A stretch of DNA of 29,890 nt from JAJTHJ01 sp046316025 (GTDB taxonomy: Bacteria; Pseudomonadota; Gammaproteobacteria; Burkholderiales; Burkholderiaceae_F). Below, one piece after another: positions 1-12,364 of the stretch. Below the pieces are notes generated by a model. The model ran no database searches, was not told the origin of the DNA, and saw only the letters and a list, made by a program, of their open reading frames with translations. Every line of letters starts with the position of its first letter. Within the stretch, counting starts at the first letter, position 1. The stretch is from assembly GCA_046316025.1 (NCBI GenBank), contig JBKCXU010000032.1, positions 1-29,890 on the forward strand, read 5' to 3'. The translations under genes were made by a program, and so were the position numbers.

Positions 1-519
1 ACGGCGCCCACCGCGCAGATCGAGGCTGCGCCCGACGCGCGCGCCATCGCCAGCCGCGTGCAAGTGCAAGTGCGCGGCGCGCAGGCGCAGGTGCGCGTGG
101 CGCAGACCGTCGCCCAAGACGCGAGCCGCGGGCTGCTCGTCACCGACGGCAGCGCCCGGCTGCAACGCGCCGGCCACGCCTACCGCATCGCGTTGCCCGC
201 CACCGCTGTACCGTTGCCGCCGCAGGCGCTGATCGCCGAAGACGGGGAGCTGGCCTACCTGGTCGTCATCCCCGCCCGCGAAGCCAGCGGCCGCGTCAGC
301 GTGGAACTGCGCGGCAGCGCTGAGGACGCCGCGCGGATCGAACTCGGTGAGTTGGCTGAGGACGAGCGCATCGCCTTTCTGATCCCGCTGCGCGACCGCG
401 CCGCCGCCGCGCGCGTGGCGCAGGGCGCCGTGGAGTTCGAGGCGCGCGGCAATGGACGCAGTCTCTGGACCACGCTGCCCTTCGCGACCGCGCCCGTCAC
501 GCTCGCCACCGCCGACTGA
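1..519 (+). CDS. Unrecognised protein, 5' end cut by the window edge
   Basis: The frame is open from base 1 with no stop until TGA at 517-519, so the visible 172 residues are the C-terminal part of a longer protein. An internal GTG at 58 could be read as a start, but the open frame to its left makes truncation by the window edge more likely. The visible part alternates short hydrophobic stretches with Arg, Ala and Glu and looks rich in beta strand. I see no membrane segment, cysteine pair or catalytic motif, and I do not recognise the family. It is followed 33 bases later by a 56-residue ORF on the same strand, so the two may share a transcript. No function can be assigned. Confidence 0.6.
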   Translation, partial: TAPTAQIEAAPDARAIASRVQVQVRGAQAQVRVAQTVAQDASRGLLVTDGSARLQRAGHAYRIALPATAVPLPPQALIAEDGELAYLVVIPAREASGRVSVELRGSAEDAARIELGELAEDERIAFLIPLRDRAAAARVAQGAVEFEARGNGRSLWTTLPFATAPVTLATAD

Positions 520-552
520 GCGCGCCCCGCAACCGACACGAGAGCTACCGCC

Positions 553-723
553 ATGCCCACCCCGCTCAACGCCCGCATCGCCCGCACCCGACCCAACCCG
601 CTCTTCGGCACGCTGGTCGTCACCCACGCCCCCGAGCAGCCGCCGCGCTACACGCCGACCGGCCAGCCGTGGCGGTTGCGCTCGCTGCTGCAACTGGCCC
701 TGGGCCGCAAGCTCGTGGTCTGA
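553..723 (+). CDS. Small hypothetical protein, 56 aa
   Basis: ATG at 553 to TGA at 721-723 gives 56 residues. The product is basic and proline-rich in the middle, with a Leu-rich, Arg/Lys-containing end (LRSLLQLALGRKLVV). There is no cysteine or clear transmembrane helix. Its support is position: it starts 33 bases after the preceding gene on the same strand and ends just before a strong inverted repeat that separates it from the converging response regulator. The ribosome-binding site is weak (GAGAG about 8 bases upstream). I do not recognise it. A longer overlapping frame (452-1621) crosses the inverted repeat and runs antisense to the regulator, so I rejected that one. Confidence 0.5.
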   Translation: MPTPLNARIARTRPNPLFGTLVVTHAPEQPPRYTPTGQPWRLRSLLQLALGRKLVV

Positions 724-743
724 GCACAGAACGTCGGCGCCTG

Positions 744-783
744 CCCGGCGTGACGGTGCCCGCCTCCTCGCCGTCACGCCGGG
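744..783. terminator. 13-bp inverted repeat between convergent genes
   Basis: The arms at 744-756 and 771-783 are perfect reverse complements (CCCGGCGTGACGG and its complement) around a 14-base loop. It lies between the end of the rightward 56-aa ORF (723) and the end of the leftward response regulator gene (836), the expected place for a bidirectional terminator. Neither side has a run of T, so an intrinsic terminator is not proven. It may instead act as a 3' stabilising hairpin. Confidence 0.55.
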
Positions 784-835
784 CCGCTGGCCCATTGATT
801 CAACCGGCTCGTCAACGCAGAAAGCGTTACCACGA

Positions 836-1591
836 CTACATGCCGCGAAAGCGCTGCGCGTAGGTGCGGCTGACCTCCAGCCGTTCCGCGCAGTCGCGCA
901 CCACGACGACGAGCCGGTCGTCGGTGCGCTCCAGATGGGCGATGGCCCGGGAGTTGACGATCGTCGAGCGGTGGATCTGCCAGAACTGCTCGGGGTCGAG
1001 TTCGGCCTCGAGATCCTTGAGCGCGCGGCGGATCAGCGACTCGCCGCGCGCGGTGACCACCCGCGTGTACTTCAGATCGGACTGGAAGAAGAGCACGTCG
1101 TCCACGGCAATCAGCCGCACCTGATTGCCGACTGCGGCTTGTACCCAGCGCAGGCGCGTGGCGTCGCGCTTGCCCAAGGCTGCGGCCACCTGCGCCAGCG
1201 CGGTGGCCAAGGCCTCCGGCGGTGGCGCGGCGGACAGCACGCGCTGCCGCAGCCGAGCCACCGTCTCGGCCAGCCGCGCTTCGGAAGCGGGCTTGAGCAC
1301 GTAGTCGATCGCGCCGCGCTCGAATGCGTCGAGCGCGTATTGGCTGTACGCGGTGATGAACGCGATGTGCGTCAGACCCTTGACCTGCGACGCCGCCGCC
1401 AGTCCGTTCATGCCTGGCATCTCGATGTCGAGGAAGGCGATGTCGGGTCGGTGCTGCACGATCGCGCGCACGGCCTCTTCGCCGTGATCCGCCTCGGCGA
1501 CGACGCGCAGCTCCGGCCACAGGGCGGCGAGACTGTCGCGCAACTGCGCGCGCAGCAGCGGTTCGTCGTCGGCGATGACGGCGCTAGGCAT
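836..1591 (-). CDS. LytTR-type response regulator (AlgR/LytR family)
   Basis: A DNA-binding response regulator of 251 aa. The N-terminal receiver domain has the acidic pair D8-D9, phosphoacceptor D55 in AFLDIEMPG and conserved K100 in YVLKP. The C-terminal half (about 150-250) is a LytTR domain, with DVLFFQSDLKYTRV and FWQIHRSTIVN typical of the AlgR/LytR/MrkE family. The start was chosen at ATG 1591 because MPSAVIADDEP aligns with family N termini; the frame extends 13 codons further without resembling a receiver. The start overlaps the end of the upstream kinase gene by 8 bases, so translation is probably coupled and the two form a cognate pair. A second, similar regulator lies at the other end of the window. 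Target genes are unknown; the amr genes upstream on the same strand are the obvious candidates. Confidence 0.93.
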   Translation of the reverse strand: MPSAVIADDEPLLRAQLRDSLAALWPELRVVAEADHGEEAVRAIVQHRPDIAFLDIEMPGMNGLAAASQVKGLTHIAFITAYSQYALDAFERGAIDYVLKPASEARLAETVARLRQRVLSAAPPPEALATALAQVAAALGKRDATRLRWVQAAVGNQVRLIAVDDVLFFQSDLKYTRVVTARGESLIRRALKDLEAELDPEQFWQIHRSTIVNSRAIAHLERTDDRLVVVVRDCAERLEVSRTYAQRFRGM

Positions 1592-2897
1592 GGGCAATCT
1601 CCTGGGCGGCGGCAGGATTGAGGGGCGCATCCGCGGAGCGCCCGAAGGGCAGCGTCAGGATCGCCCGCGTGCCATGGGGAAGTCGGTCGGCCAGTACGAG
1701 TGAGGCGCGCTCGCCGTAGGCGAGCTTGATGCGCTCACGCAAGTTGGCCAGGCCCGTGCCACCGGAGTCGGTGGCGGCCGTCGCTGCGACGCCGCCCCCG
1801 TCGTCGATGATCTCCAACTGCAGCAGCCCCTGCGGCAGTTCGCGCACATCGACGGCAATTGCACCGCCTTCGACGCGCGGCGCGATGCCGTGCTTGATCG
1901 CGTTCTCGACCAGCGTGAGCACCGACAACGGCGGCACCGGCACTTCGTGCAGGTGGGCTGGGACATCGATGCCGTACTGCAAGCGGCCCGGCATGCGCAG
2001 CTGCATCAGTCGCAGGTAGTGCTCGACGTGGCGCAGCTCGCGCGCAAGCGGCACCTCGCCGGCACGCAGCGCCGGCACCGACGACTGCAGGTACTCGATC
2101 AGCGCGTCGATCATCCGCAACGCGTCCGGCGACTGGGTCTGGATCAGATAGCGCAAATTGGCGAGCGTGTTGTACAGAAAGTGCGGCTCGATCTGCCCTT
2201 GCAGCAGCCGCAGTTCCGCTTCGGCCCGGCTGCGGGCCAGCGCCTGCGCCTGCGCCTCGGCGGCCAGCGCGCGCCGCGACTGCTCGGCTGCCTTCTCGCG
2301 TAATTTGCGGATGTGGCGAACGAACAGCGGGTCGATCAGTAACGCGACGACCAGCACCCAAATCCAGTTTTCGCCCGGCATTCGCCCCGCCCACGCACCC
2401 AGGTCGGCAAGCCAGAGGTCGATCGTCGCGCGGGAATCCCATGCCAGTCGCTGCGCGACGATCCCCACCAGGACACCGGCGACGACGAAGCCAAGTACAA
2501 CACCCAATTGCCGTGCAAGCGCGCGGAGCGGGCGCCACTTCCGGTCGGTGCCACGAAAGGTCAGCGCAGGGGTGAGCCCGACATAGGGCGAGAGCGCGAC
2601 GGAAACAGCGACCCAAAGAAAAAGGTGCGGAGCGACGATGCCGGTCGCCAGATAGCTGGCCGACCCGTGGCCGGCTCGGTAGCCAATCACCAGCGGCGGG
2701 ATCAGGATCGCCGCCAGAAACAGGATGTACCCCAAGAGCAGCCAGCGACGATTCCTGCGCGCCCACAACAGCACGGCTTCCGCATCCGCCTCGAGTTCCG
2801 GCAGTGGCGCGCGGCAGGCAAGCAAGACGCAAACGAGTTTGGCAGCCAGGCGCATGGGCGCAGTATCGCTTGCCCGTGGGCGATCGGCATCCGTCAT
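1584..2897 (-). CDS. LytS/AlgZ-type membrane sensor histidine kinase
   Basis: A sensor kinase of 437 aa. There are four hydrophobic segments in the first half (about 51-72, 82-108, 129-149 and 177-194), then a basic, Ala-rich coiled linker. A His_kinase domain (PF06580 type) follows, with QIEPHFLYNTL and presumed phosphoacceptor H239. The ATP-binding domain has N-box ENAIKHG (331-337), IIDDGGG and GGTGLANLRERI. I placed the start at ATG 2895-2897, before MTDADRP; an internal ATG at 2855 is possible. The upstream frame runs into amrS and is Arg-rich non-coding sequence. No extracellular sensor domain is visible, so the signal probably acts in the membrane or through a partner. The 3' end overlaps the regulator gene by 8 bp. 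The 82-base gap to amrS on the same strand leaves co-transcription possible. Confidence 0.88.
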   Translation of the reverse strand: MTDADRPRASDTAPMRLAAKLVCVLLACRAPLPELEADAEAVLLWARRNRRWLLLGYILFLAAILIPPLVIGYRAGHGSASYLATGIVAPHLFLWVAVSVALSPYVGLTPALTFRGTDRKWRPLRALARQLGVVLGFVVAGVLVGIVAQRLAWDSRATIDLWLADLGAWAGRMPGENWIWVLVVALLIDPLFVRHIRKLREKAAEQSRRALAAEAQAQALARSRAEAELRLLQGQIEPHFLYNTLANLRYLIQTQSPDALRMIDALIEYLQSSVPALRAGEVPLARELRHVEHYLRLMQLRMPGRLQYGIDVPAHLHEVPVPPLSVLTLVENAIKHGIAPRVEGGAIAVDVRELPQGLLQLEIIDDGGGVAATAATDSGGTGLANLRERIKLAYGERASLVLADRLPHGTRAILTLPFGRSADAPLNPAAAQEIAHA

Positions 2898-2979
2898 CGG
2901 TGCCGGCTGCGGCCAGCGCGGCACGAACTGCGGGAGAACGGGATCGAAGCGCCTGCCGCAGCACGCGGCCGCAGCGTTT

Positions 2980-4089
2980 TCAGCTGCGTTGGAACGTGAC
3001 CGGCACCCGCCGCGGCCCAAAGCACCCTTGGTACTGCTCGAACCGCCCCGCGATCGGCGCCGCGCAATGCGGGCAATGCCCATCAGCCGTGACTTCGTAC
3101 TTTTCGATCCGGTACCAGTCGCGCACGATCAGCGCCGCCTTGCAGCCGGGGCAGAAGGTGGTGCCGCCCTCCGTGTCGTGCACGTTGCCGGTGTAGACGT
3201 AGTGCAGGCCCGCGTCCAGCGCGATGCGGCGGGCGCGCGTCAGCGTCTCAGCCGGCGTGCGCGGCAGCTCCTGCATCTTGAAGTCGGGGTGAAAGGCGCT
3301 GAAGTGCAGCGGCACGTCCGGCCCCAGTTCGCGCGCAACCCACTGCGACAGTGCGCGTAATTCGTCGTCGGAGTCGTTCTTGGTCGGGATCAGCAGTGTG
3401 GTGATCTCGGTCCAGCACTGCGTCTCGTGCACCAGGTAGCTCAGCGTGTCGAGCACGGGTTGCAGATGCGCGCCTGTGAGCTTGAAGTAGAAGTCGTCGG
3501 TAAAGGCCTTCAGGTCGACGTTGGCGGCGTCCATTTTGGCGAAGAACTCGCGGCGCGGCGCGTCGTGGATATAGCCGGCGGTGACCGCGACGGTGGCGAT
3601 GCCGCGCGCGTGGCAGGCGTCCGCCGCGTCCAGCGCGTACTCGGCAAAGACGATCGGGTCGTTGTAGGTGAAGGCCACACTGCGCGAGCGCGTGGCCGCG
3701 GCGGCGGCGGCGATGTCGGCGGGGTCGGCAGCGTCCATGAGCCGGTCCATGTCGCGGCTCTTGGAGATGTCCCAGTTCTGGCAGAACTTGCACGCGAGGT
3801 TGCAGCCCGCGGTGCCGAAGGAGAACACCGGTGTGCCGGGGTAGAAGTGATTCAGCGGCTTCTTCTCGATCGGGTCCACGCAAAAGCCGGACGAGCGGCC
3901 GTAGGTGGTGAGCACGAGTTGCTCGCCCTGCCGCGCCCGCACGAAGCAATGGCCGCGCTGCCCGTCGTGCAGCTTGCAGTCGCGCGGGCAGAGGTCGCAC
4001 TGGATGCGGCCGTCGGGCAGCGCGTGCCACCAACGGGCGGGGTGCGCCCCGTTCACAGATTCGGTGTCGTGCGTCGCGGCTTGCGTCAT
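2980..4089 (-). CDS. amrS: AmmeMemoRadiSam system radical SAM enzyme AmrS
   Basis: A radical SAM protein of 369 aa. The cluster-binding CxxxCxxC motif is C96-C100-C103 in GCNLACKFCQNW. An N-terminal cysteine set (C31, C34, C38, C48) lies in CDLCPRDCKLHDGQRGHC. A C-terminal double CxxC ribbon (about 313-342) ends the protein. This layout matches the AmrS family (TIGR04337 type), and its genetic partners AmrA and AmrB lie directly upstream as a fusion. The reaction is unknown. The start is ATG 4089, with GGAG 8 bases upstream. The frame stays open to 4245 only because it reads through a palindromic repeat (FPRRRES...SRLRGND), so the longer start is rejected. Gene order on the bottom strand is amrBA, repeat, amrS, kinase, regulator. 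Confidence 0.92.
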   Translation of the reverse strand: MTQAATHDTESVNGAHPARWWHALPDGRIQCDLCPRDCKLHDGQRGHCFVRARQGEQLVLTTYGRSSGFCVDPIEKKPLNHFYPGTPVFSFGTAGCNLACKFCQNWDISKSRDMDRLMDAADPADIAAAAAATRSRSVAFTYNDPIVFAEYALDAADACHARGIATVAVTAGYIHDAPRREFFAKMDAANVDLKAFTDDFYFKLTGAHLQPVLDTLSYLVHETQCWTEITTLLIPTKNDSDDELRALSQWVARELGPDVPLHFSAFHPDFKMQELPRTPAETLTRARRIALDAGLHYVYTGNVHDTEGGTTFCPGCKAALIVRDWYRIEKYEVTADGHCPHCAAPIAGRFEQYQGCFGPRRVPVTFQRS

Positions 4090-4109
4090 GACGTGGCTCC
4101 AAGGACCCA

Positions 4110-4184
4110 CGTCGTTCCCGCGCAAGCGGGAACCCAGCGGTCTCCCGCAAAAGACCCTGGACTCGCGCCTGCGCGGGAACGACG
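4110..4184. repeat. 75-bp palindromic intergenic repeat, copy 1 (dRS3-like)
   Basis: Its ends are perfect 14-bp inverted repeats, 4110-4123 (CGTCGTTCCCGCGC) and 4171-4184. Inside is a second small palindrome, TTCCC-GCGCAAGC-GGGAA. A related copy lies at 28881-28954. The pattern resembles the short dRS3-type and REP-like elements scattered in Neisseria and other betaproteobacteria; that assignment is from memory. It fills nearly the whole gap between amrBA and amrS and may form a stable hairpin in a shared transcript. Confidence 0.85.
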
Positions 4185-4192
4185 AGAAGGAC

Positions 4193-5593
4193 TTACCCAA
4201 CGCGTTGCGCTTCGCTCCATTTGTCCACCGTGTAGCGCATGACATTGATCCCCGGCGCCCAGAAGTCCAACGGCCAACCGGCCTTGCGCTTCAGGTGCGC
4301 GAGGAACTCCGCCGGCTGGGGCAACTGCTCCCACACTTGCGGCAAAAATGTGCCGCGGCGGCCGGCGTACTCGAAGATCAGCCCGTCCACGCCGGGGCGC
4401 AACTGGCGCAGCAGGTCGGGCTCGTCGGCAAACTGCATCGGCCGTGGTTCGGACAGCAGAGAGACTTCCACTTCGATCAGGTTGAACTCCTCGCGCGCCA
4501 GCTTGGCAAAGCGCGGGTCGGCAAAGGCCGCCGCACGCGCGTTGGCGCGCACGTCCAACTCCAGCGGCCGATGCGCTTCGAGCGAGCCGATGCAGCCGCG
4601 CAACTGGCCGTCGCGCTTGAGAGTAACGAAGGTCGCGCCCACTTCCGCCAGCCGCAGCAACGGCGGCGGCAGCGTCCATTGCAGGCCGAGTTCGCTCGCG
4701 ATCGACGCGCGCGCCAGCCCGAGCAGCGTGGGGCCGAGGCGGTCGGCTTCATCGTTTTCGTTGGGCAACACGCTGGCGGGCGCCGCACCCTCGTACAGGG
4801 CAATCGACGCGTAGCCGACCACGCGATTCTTGTCGCCCGCGGTATCGCCCGAGTTGCGCAGGTCGAGCAACTGCGGCGCGAGCCCGCGCCGGCGCGCGGT
4901 GAGCAACAGGCCGTTGACCGGCGCCGCACCGCAGGCTTGCAGGTGGTCGAGTTCGGTATCGAAGGCGAGCATTGCCTTGACCGTGTCGTGGTCGATCCGC
5001 CGCGCTGTGTCGTAGGGCAGGTAGTGCGACAGGTCGGTGCTGACGACGATCAACGTCTCCGGGCCGCCCCAGACGCGGTCGAGCACCTCGGCCACCTCGT
5101 CCGGCGTGGCCTCACCCACCGCCAGCGGCAGCAGCCTGAAGTTGCCCAGCACCTCTTGCAGGAACGGCAGATGTACTTCCAGCGAATGCTCGGGCGCGTG
5201 GGCCGCAGCGCTTTCGACGACCTGGGGCAAGTCGCGCAGCGCGGCTACGCCTGCCGCGTCGATCTCGATCTCGCCCAATGGCGTGGCAAAGCGCTGCCCC
5301 CCCGGCAGCGCCAGCCCGCGCACGGCCACGCGATGCACCGGCCCCAGCAGCACGACGCGCCGGATGCGGCCAGCGAGAGGCTTGAGCCGTGCGTAACCCT
5401 CGGCCGCGGTCGGGCCCGAGTACACGTAACCGGCATGCGGCGCGATCAGCGCCTTGGGCGCGGGGGCCGCAGGCGCGGCGCGGGCGCCATCGAGCAGCCG
5501 GCGCAGCAGCGCGTGCAATGCGTCGGCGTCGCCGGGGTAGAAGGCGCCGGCAACGGCCGGCGGGCGGGTCGTGGGGGCGGCGGCAACGGCCAT
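4193..5593 (-). CDS. Fused AmrB (Memo)-AmrA (AMMECR1) protein
   Basis: A 466-aa two-domain protein. Residues 1 to about 275 form a Memo-like domain (AmrB): AFYPGD near the start, APHAGY with H53, GPVHRV with H87, EHSLEVHLPFLQ, STDLSHY and C221 in ACGAAPVNG. H53, H87 and C221 correspond to the metal-binding positions known in human MEMO1. Residues of about 290-460 form an AMMECR1 domain (AmrA), with the hallmark GCIGSLEAHRPL at 333 and ANARAAAFADPRF. In many genomes the two are separate genes; here they form one chain, next to the radical SAM partner amrS. The joint function is unknown. The start is ATG 5593, preceded by AGGGAC. The gap to the upstream peptidase gene is 92 bases and holds two hairpins, so the amr genes may have their own promoter. 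Confidence 0.92.
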   Translation of the reverse strand: MAVAAAPTTRPPAVAGAFYPGDADALHALLRRLLDGARAAPAAPAPKALIAPHAGYVYSGPTAAEGYARLKPLAGRIRRVVLLGPVHRVAVRGLALPGGQRFATPLGEIEIDAAGVAALRDLPQVVESAAAHAPEHSLEVHLPFLQEVLGNFRLLPLAVGEATPDEVAEVLDRVWGGPETLIVVSTDLSHYLPYDTARRIDHDTVKAMLAFDTELDHLQACGAAPVNGLLLTARRRGLAPQLLDLRNSGDTAGDKNRVVGYASIALYEGAAPASVLPNENDEADRLGPTLLGLARASIASELGLQWTLPPPLLRLAEVGATFVTLKRDGQLRGCIGSLEAHRPLELDVRANARAAAFADPRFAKLAREEFNLIEVEVSLLSEPRPMQFADEPDLLRQLRPGVDGLIFEYAGRRGTFLPQVWEQLPQPAEFLAHLKRKAGWPLDFWAPGINVMRYTVDKWSEAQRVG

Positions 5594-5611
5594 GCGGACT
5601 GTCCCTGAGCA

Positions 5612-5640
5612 ACTCGGCTGCGCGTGAGCTTATGCCGAGT
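5612..5640. repeat. Small inverted repeat upstream of amrBA
   Basis: ACTCGGC at 5612-5618 and GCCGAGT at 5634-5640 are perfect 7-bp complements around 15 bases. The repeat lies in the 92-base gap between the peptidase gene and amrBA, about 20-50 bases upstream of the amrBA start. It could be an operator or a leader hairpin; no factor can be named. Confidence 0.35.
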
Positions 5641-5668
5641 TTGTGGGGACGAGTCGCCCCAGATCAAG

Positions 5669-5685
5669 GGAGGGCGCCCGCCCTC

Positions 5686-5686
<1 letters not shown>
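5669..5686 (-). terminator. GC-rich hairpin at the end of the peptidase gene
   Basis: GGAGGG and CCCTCC (extended by a C-G pair) form a 7-bp stem with a 4-base loop that begins within the TAG stop of the S9 peptidase gene. No T run follows on the bottom strand. It may weaken read-through into amrBA, but it is not a clear intrinsic terminator. Confidence 0.35.
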
Positions 5687-7656
<1,970 letters not shown>

Positions 7657-7708
7657 GCGACGACTCCGCAGCAGCAGTTTCACGTGGACGGCGACTGTAG
7701 CGGAGGCG

Positions 7709-8116
7709 CTACGCCGCCTTGAGTACGAACTTCAGCGCCGGGGCGACCCGGGCAATCGCCTCGAAGTCGCGATCCTCGTGCAGCAGCGGGCGGCCGGATT
7801 CGATCGCGCAGCAGGCGATCAGGCAGTCGTTGCCGCTGCGCGGCGTGATGCCGGCCCAGCGGCAGCGGGCGTAGAGCAGCGCTGCGTCGCGTGCGAGCGC
7901 GCGCGGGTCGGCGGGGGCGAAGCGCGGCAGCGAGAGCAGCGCCCGCTCCAGCTTCAGGAAACCCGGCAGATCGCGCGCGCCGCGCAGCACTTCCATCAAC
8001 ACGATGTCCGGCACAAGGATGCTCTCGCGCTCGGCGAGCGCTGCGGTCAGCCGGCGGGCGGCGGGCGAGCCGGTGACGCGCAAGTGCGCGATCCAGGCGG
8101 AGCTGTCCGCAATCAC
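7709..8116 (-). CDS. vapC: PIN-domain toxin, VapC family
   Basis: A PIN-domain ribonuclease of 135 aa and toxin of a type II pair. Acidic active-site residues are visible in order: D4 in the starting (M)IADSSAWI, the Glu of VLMEVLRG, the Asp of GNDCLIA, and the Asp residues of HEDRDF. It starts with GTG at 8114-8116, which overlaps the TGA of vapB as GTGA, the usual coupled arrangement. A longer open frame to 8440 only runs through vapB in another register. VapC proteins of known function cut tRNA or rRNA sites; the target of this one cannot be read from sequence. It probably depends on the vapB promoter. Confidence 0.9.
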   Translation of the reverse strand: MIADSSAWIAHLRVTGSPAARRLTAALAERESILVPDIVLMEVLRGARDLPGFLKLERALLSLPRFAPADPRALARDAALLYARCRWAGITPRSGNDCLIACCAIESGRPLLHEDRDFEAIARVAPALKFVLKAA

Positions 8117-8382
8117 TTGCGCGGCGCGCGGCGGCGCGCCGGCTTGGTCGCGCCATAGGCGGCCAACGGCTGCTGCGCAAACAGCACGACCGGGTCGGCA
8201 GCCTTCGGGTCGTACTCCGGGTCGATGACGCCGCTGCCGGCCAAGGCGAGCAAGGCGTCGTAGTCCGGTTTGCCGACGTACTCGCGCAAGGCGATGTCGA
8301 TGGTCTCGCGCATCGTGCGCACGCCGGCCTTCTTCATCGCGCGAGCGACAAGCTTTTCGTCGAGGACGATGTTGGTACGCAT
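8113..8382 (-). CDS. vapB: VapB-type antitoxin (DUF2191-like)
   Basis: An 89-aa antitoxin. The N terminus MRTNIVLDEKLVARAMKKAG, then TMRETIDIALREYV, is the ribbon-helix-helix DNA-binding part of the DUF2191/VapB type. The C-terminal tail (DPEYDPKAADPVVLFAQ onward, ending in a basic RRRAPRK) should wrap the toxin. It is somewhat longer than many homologues, which are nearer 65-70 aa. The start is ATG 8382, with a strong GGAGGTG about 9 bases upstream; an ATG four codons earlier lies inside that site. It lies 33 bases after metH on the same strand. A palindrome covering the ribosome-binding site suggests autorepression by VapBC. Confidence 0.88.
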   Translation of the reverse strand: MRTNIVLDEKLVARAMKKAGVRTMRETIDIALREYVGKPDYDALLALAGSGVIDPEYDPKAADPVVLFAQQPLAAYGATKPARRRAPRK

Positions 8383-8388
8383 GGCGCA

Positions 8389-8407
8389 ATACACCTCCGA
8401 TGTGTAT
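8389..8407. promoter_or_regulatory. Probable VapB operator over the ribosome-binding site
   Basis: ATACAC (8389-8394) and GTGTAT (8402-8407) are perfect 6-bp complements with a 7-base spacer that contains the core of the vapB Shine-Dalgarno sequence. Ribbon-helix-helix antitoxins usually bind such short palindromes in their own promoters. The 33-base gap after metH leaves little room for a promoter, so its -35 region would lie in the metH 3' end. Confidence 0.5.
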
Positions 8408-8415
8408 GCTCCAGT

Positions 8416-12288
<3,873 letters not shown>

Positions 12289-12332
12289 CGCGGGCCCAAG
12301 CCAAGAGCGGAGCGCGATTGTAGGCGCCCGCC

Positions 12333-12338
12333 TAGAAT
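12333..12338 (+). promoter_or_regulatory. Possible -10 element of the MFS gene
   Basis: TAGAAT lies 26 bases upstream of the MFS start, in the metH/MFS divergent gap. No convincing -35 is seen at the right spacing, so this is a weak call. Confidence 0.25.
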
Positions 12339-12364
12339 CGCCCGGCTCGTACTCGACTCTCGCC

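Noticed and set aside
452..1621. A 389-codon top-strand frame covering the small ORF and the regulator
   Set aside because: It crosses the 13-bp inverted repeat and runs antisense to a clear LytTR regulator. Its first part is an out-of-register reading of the 56-aa ORF region.
4090..4245. N-terminal extension of AmrS by 52 residues
   Set aside because: The extension is encoded by the palindromic repeat and by the 3' end of amrBA. A ribosome-binding site precedes ATG 4089 instead.
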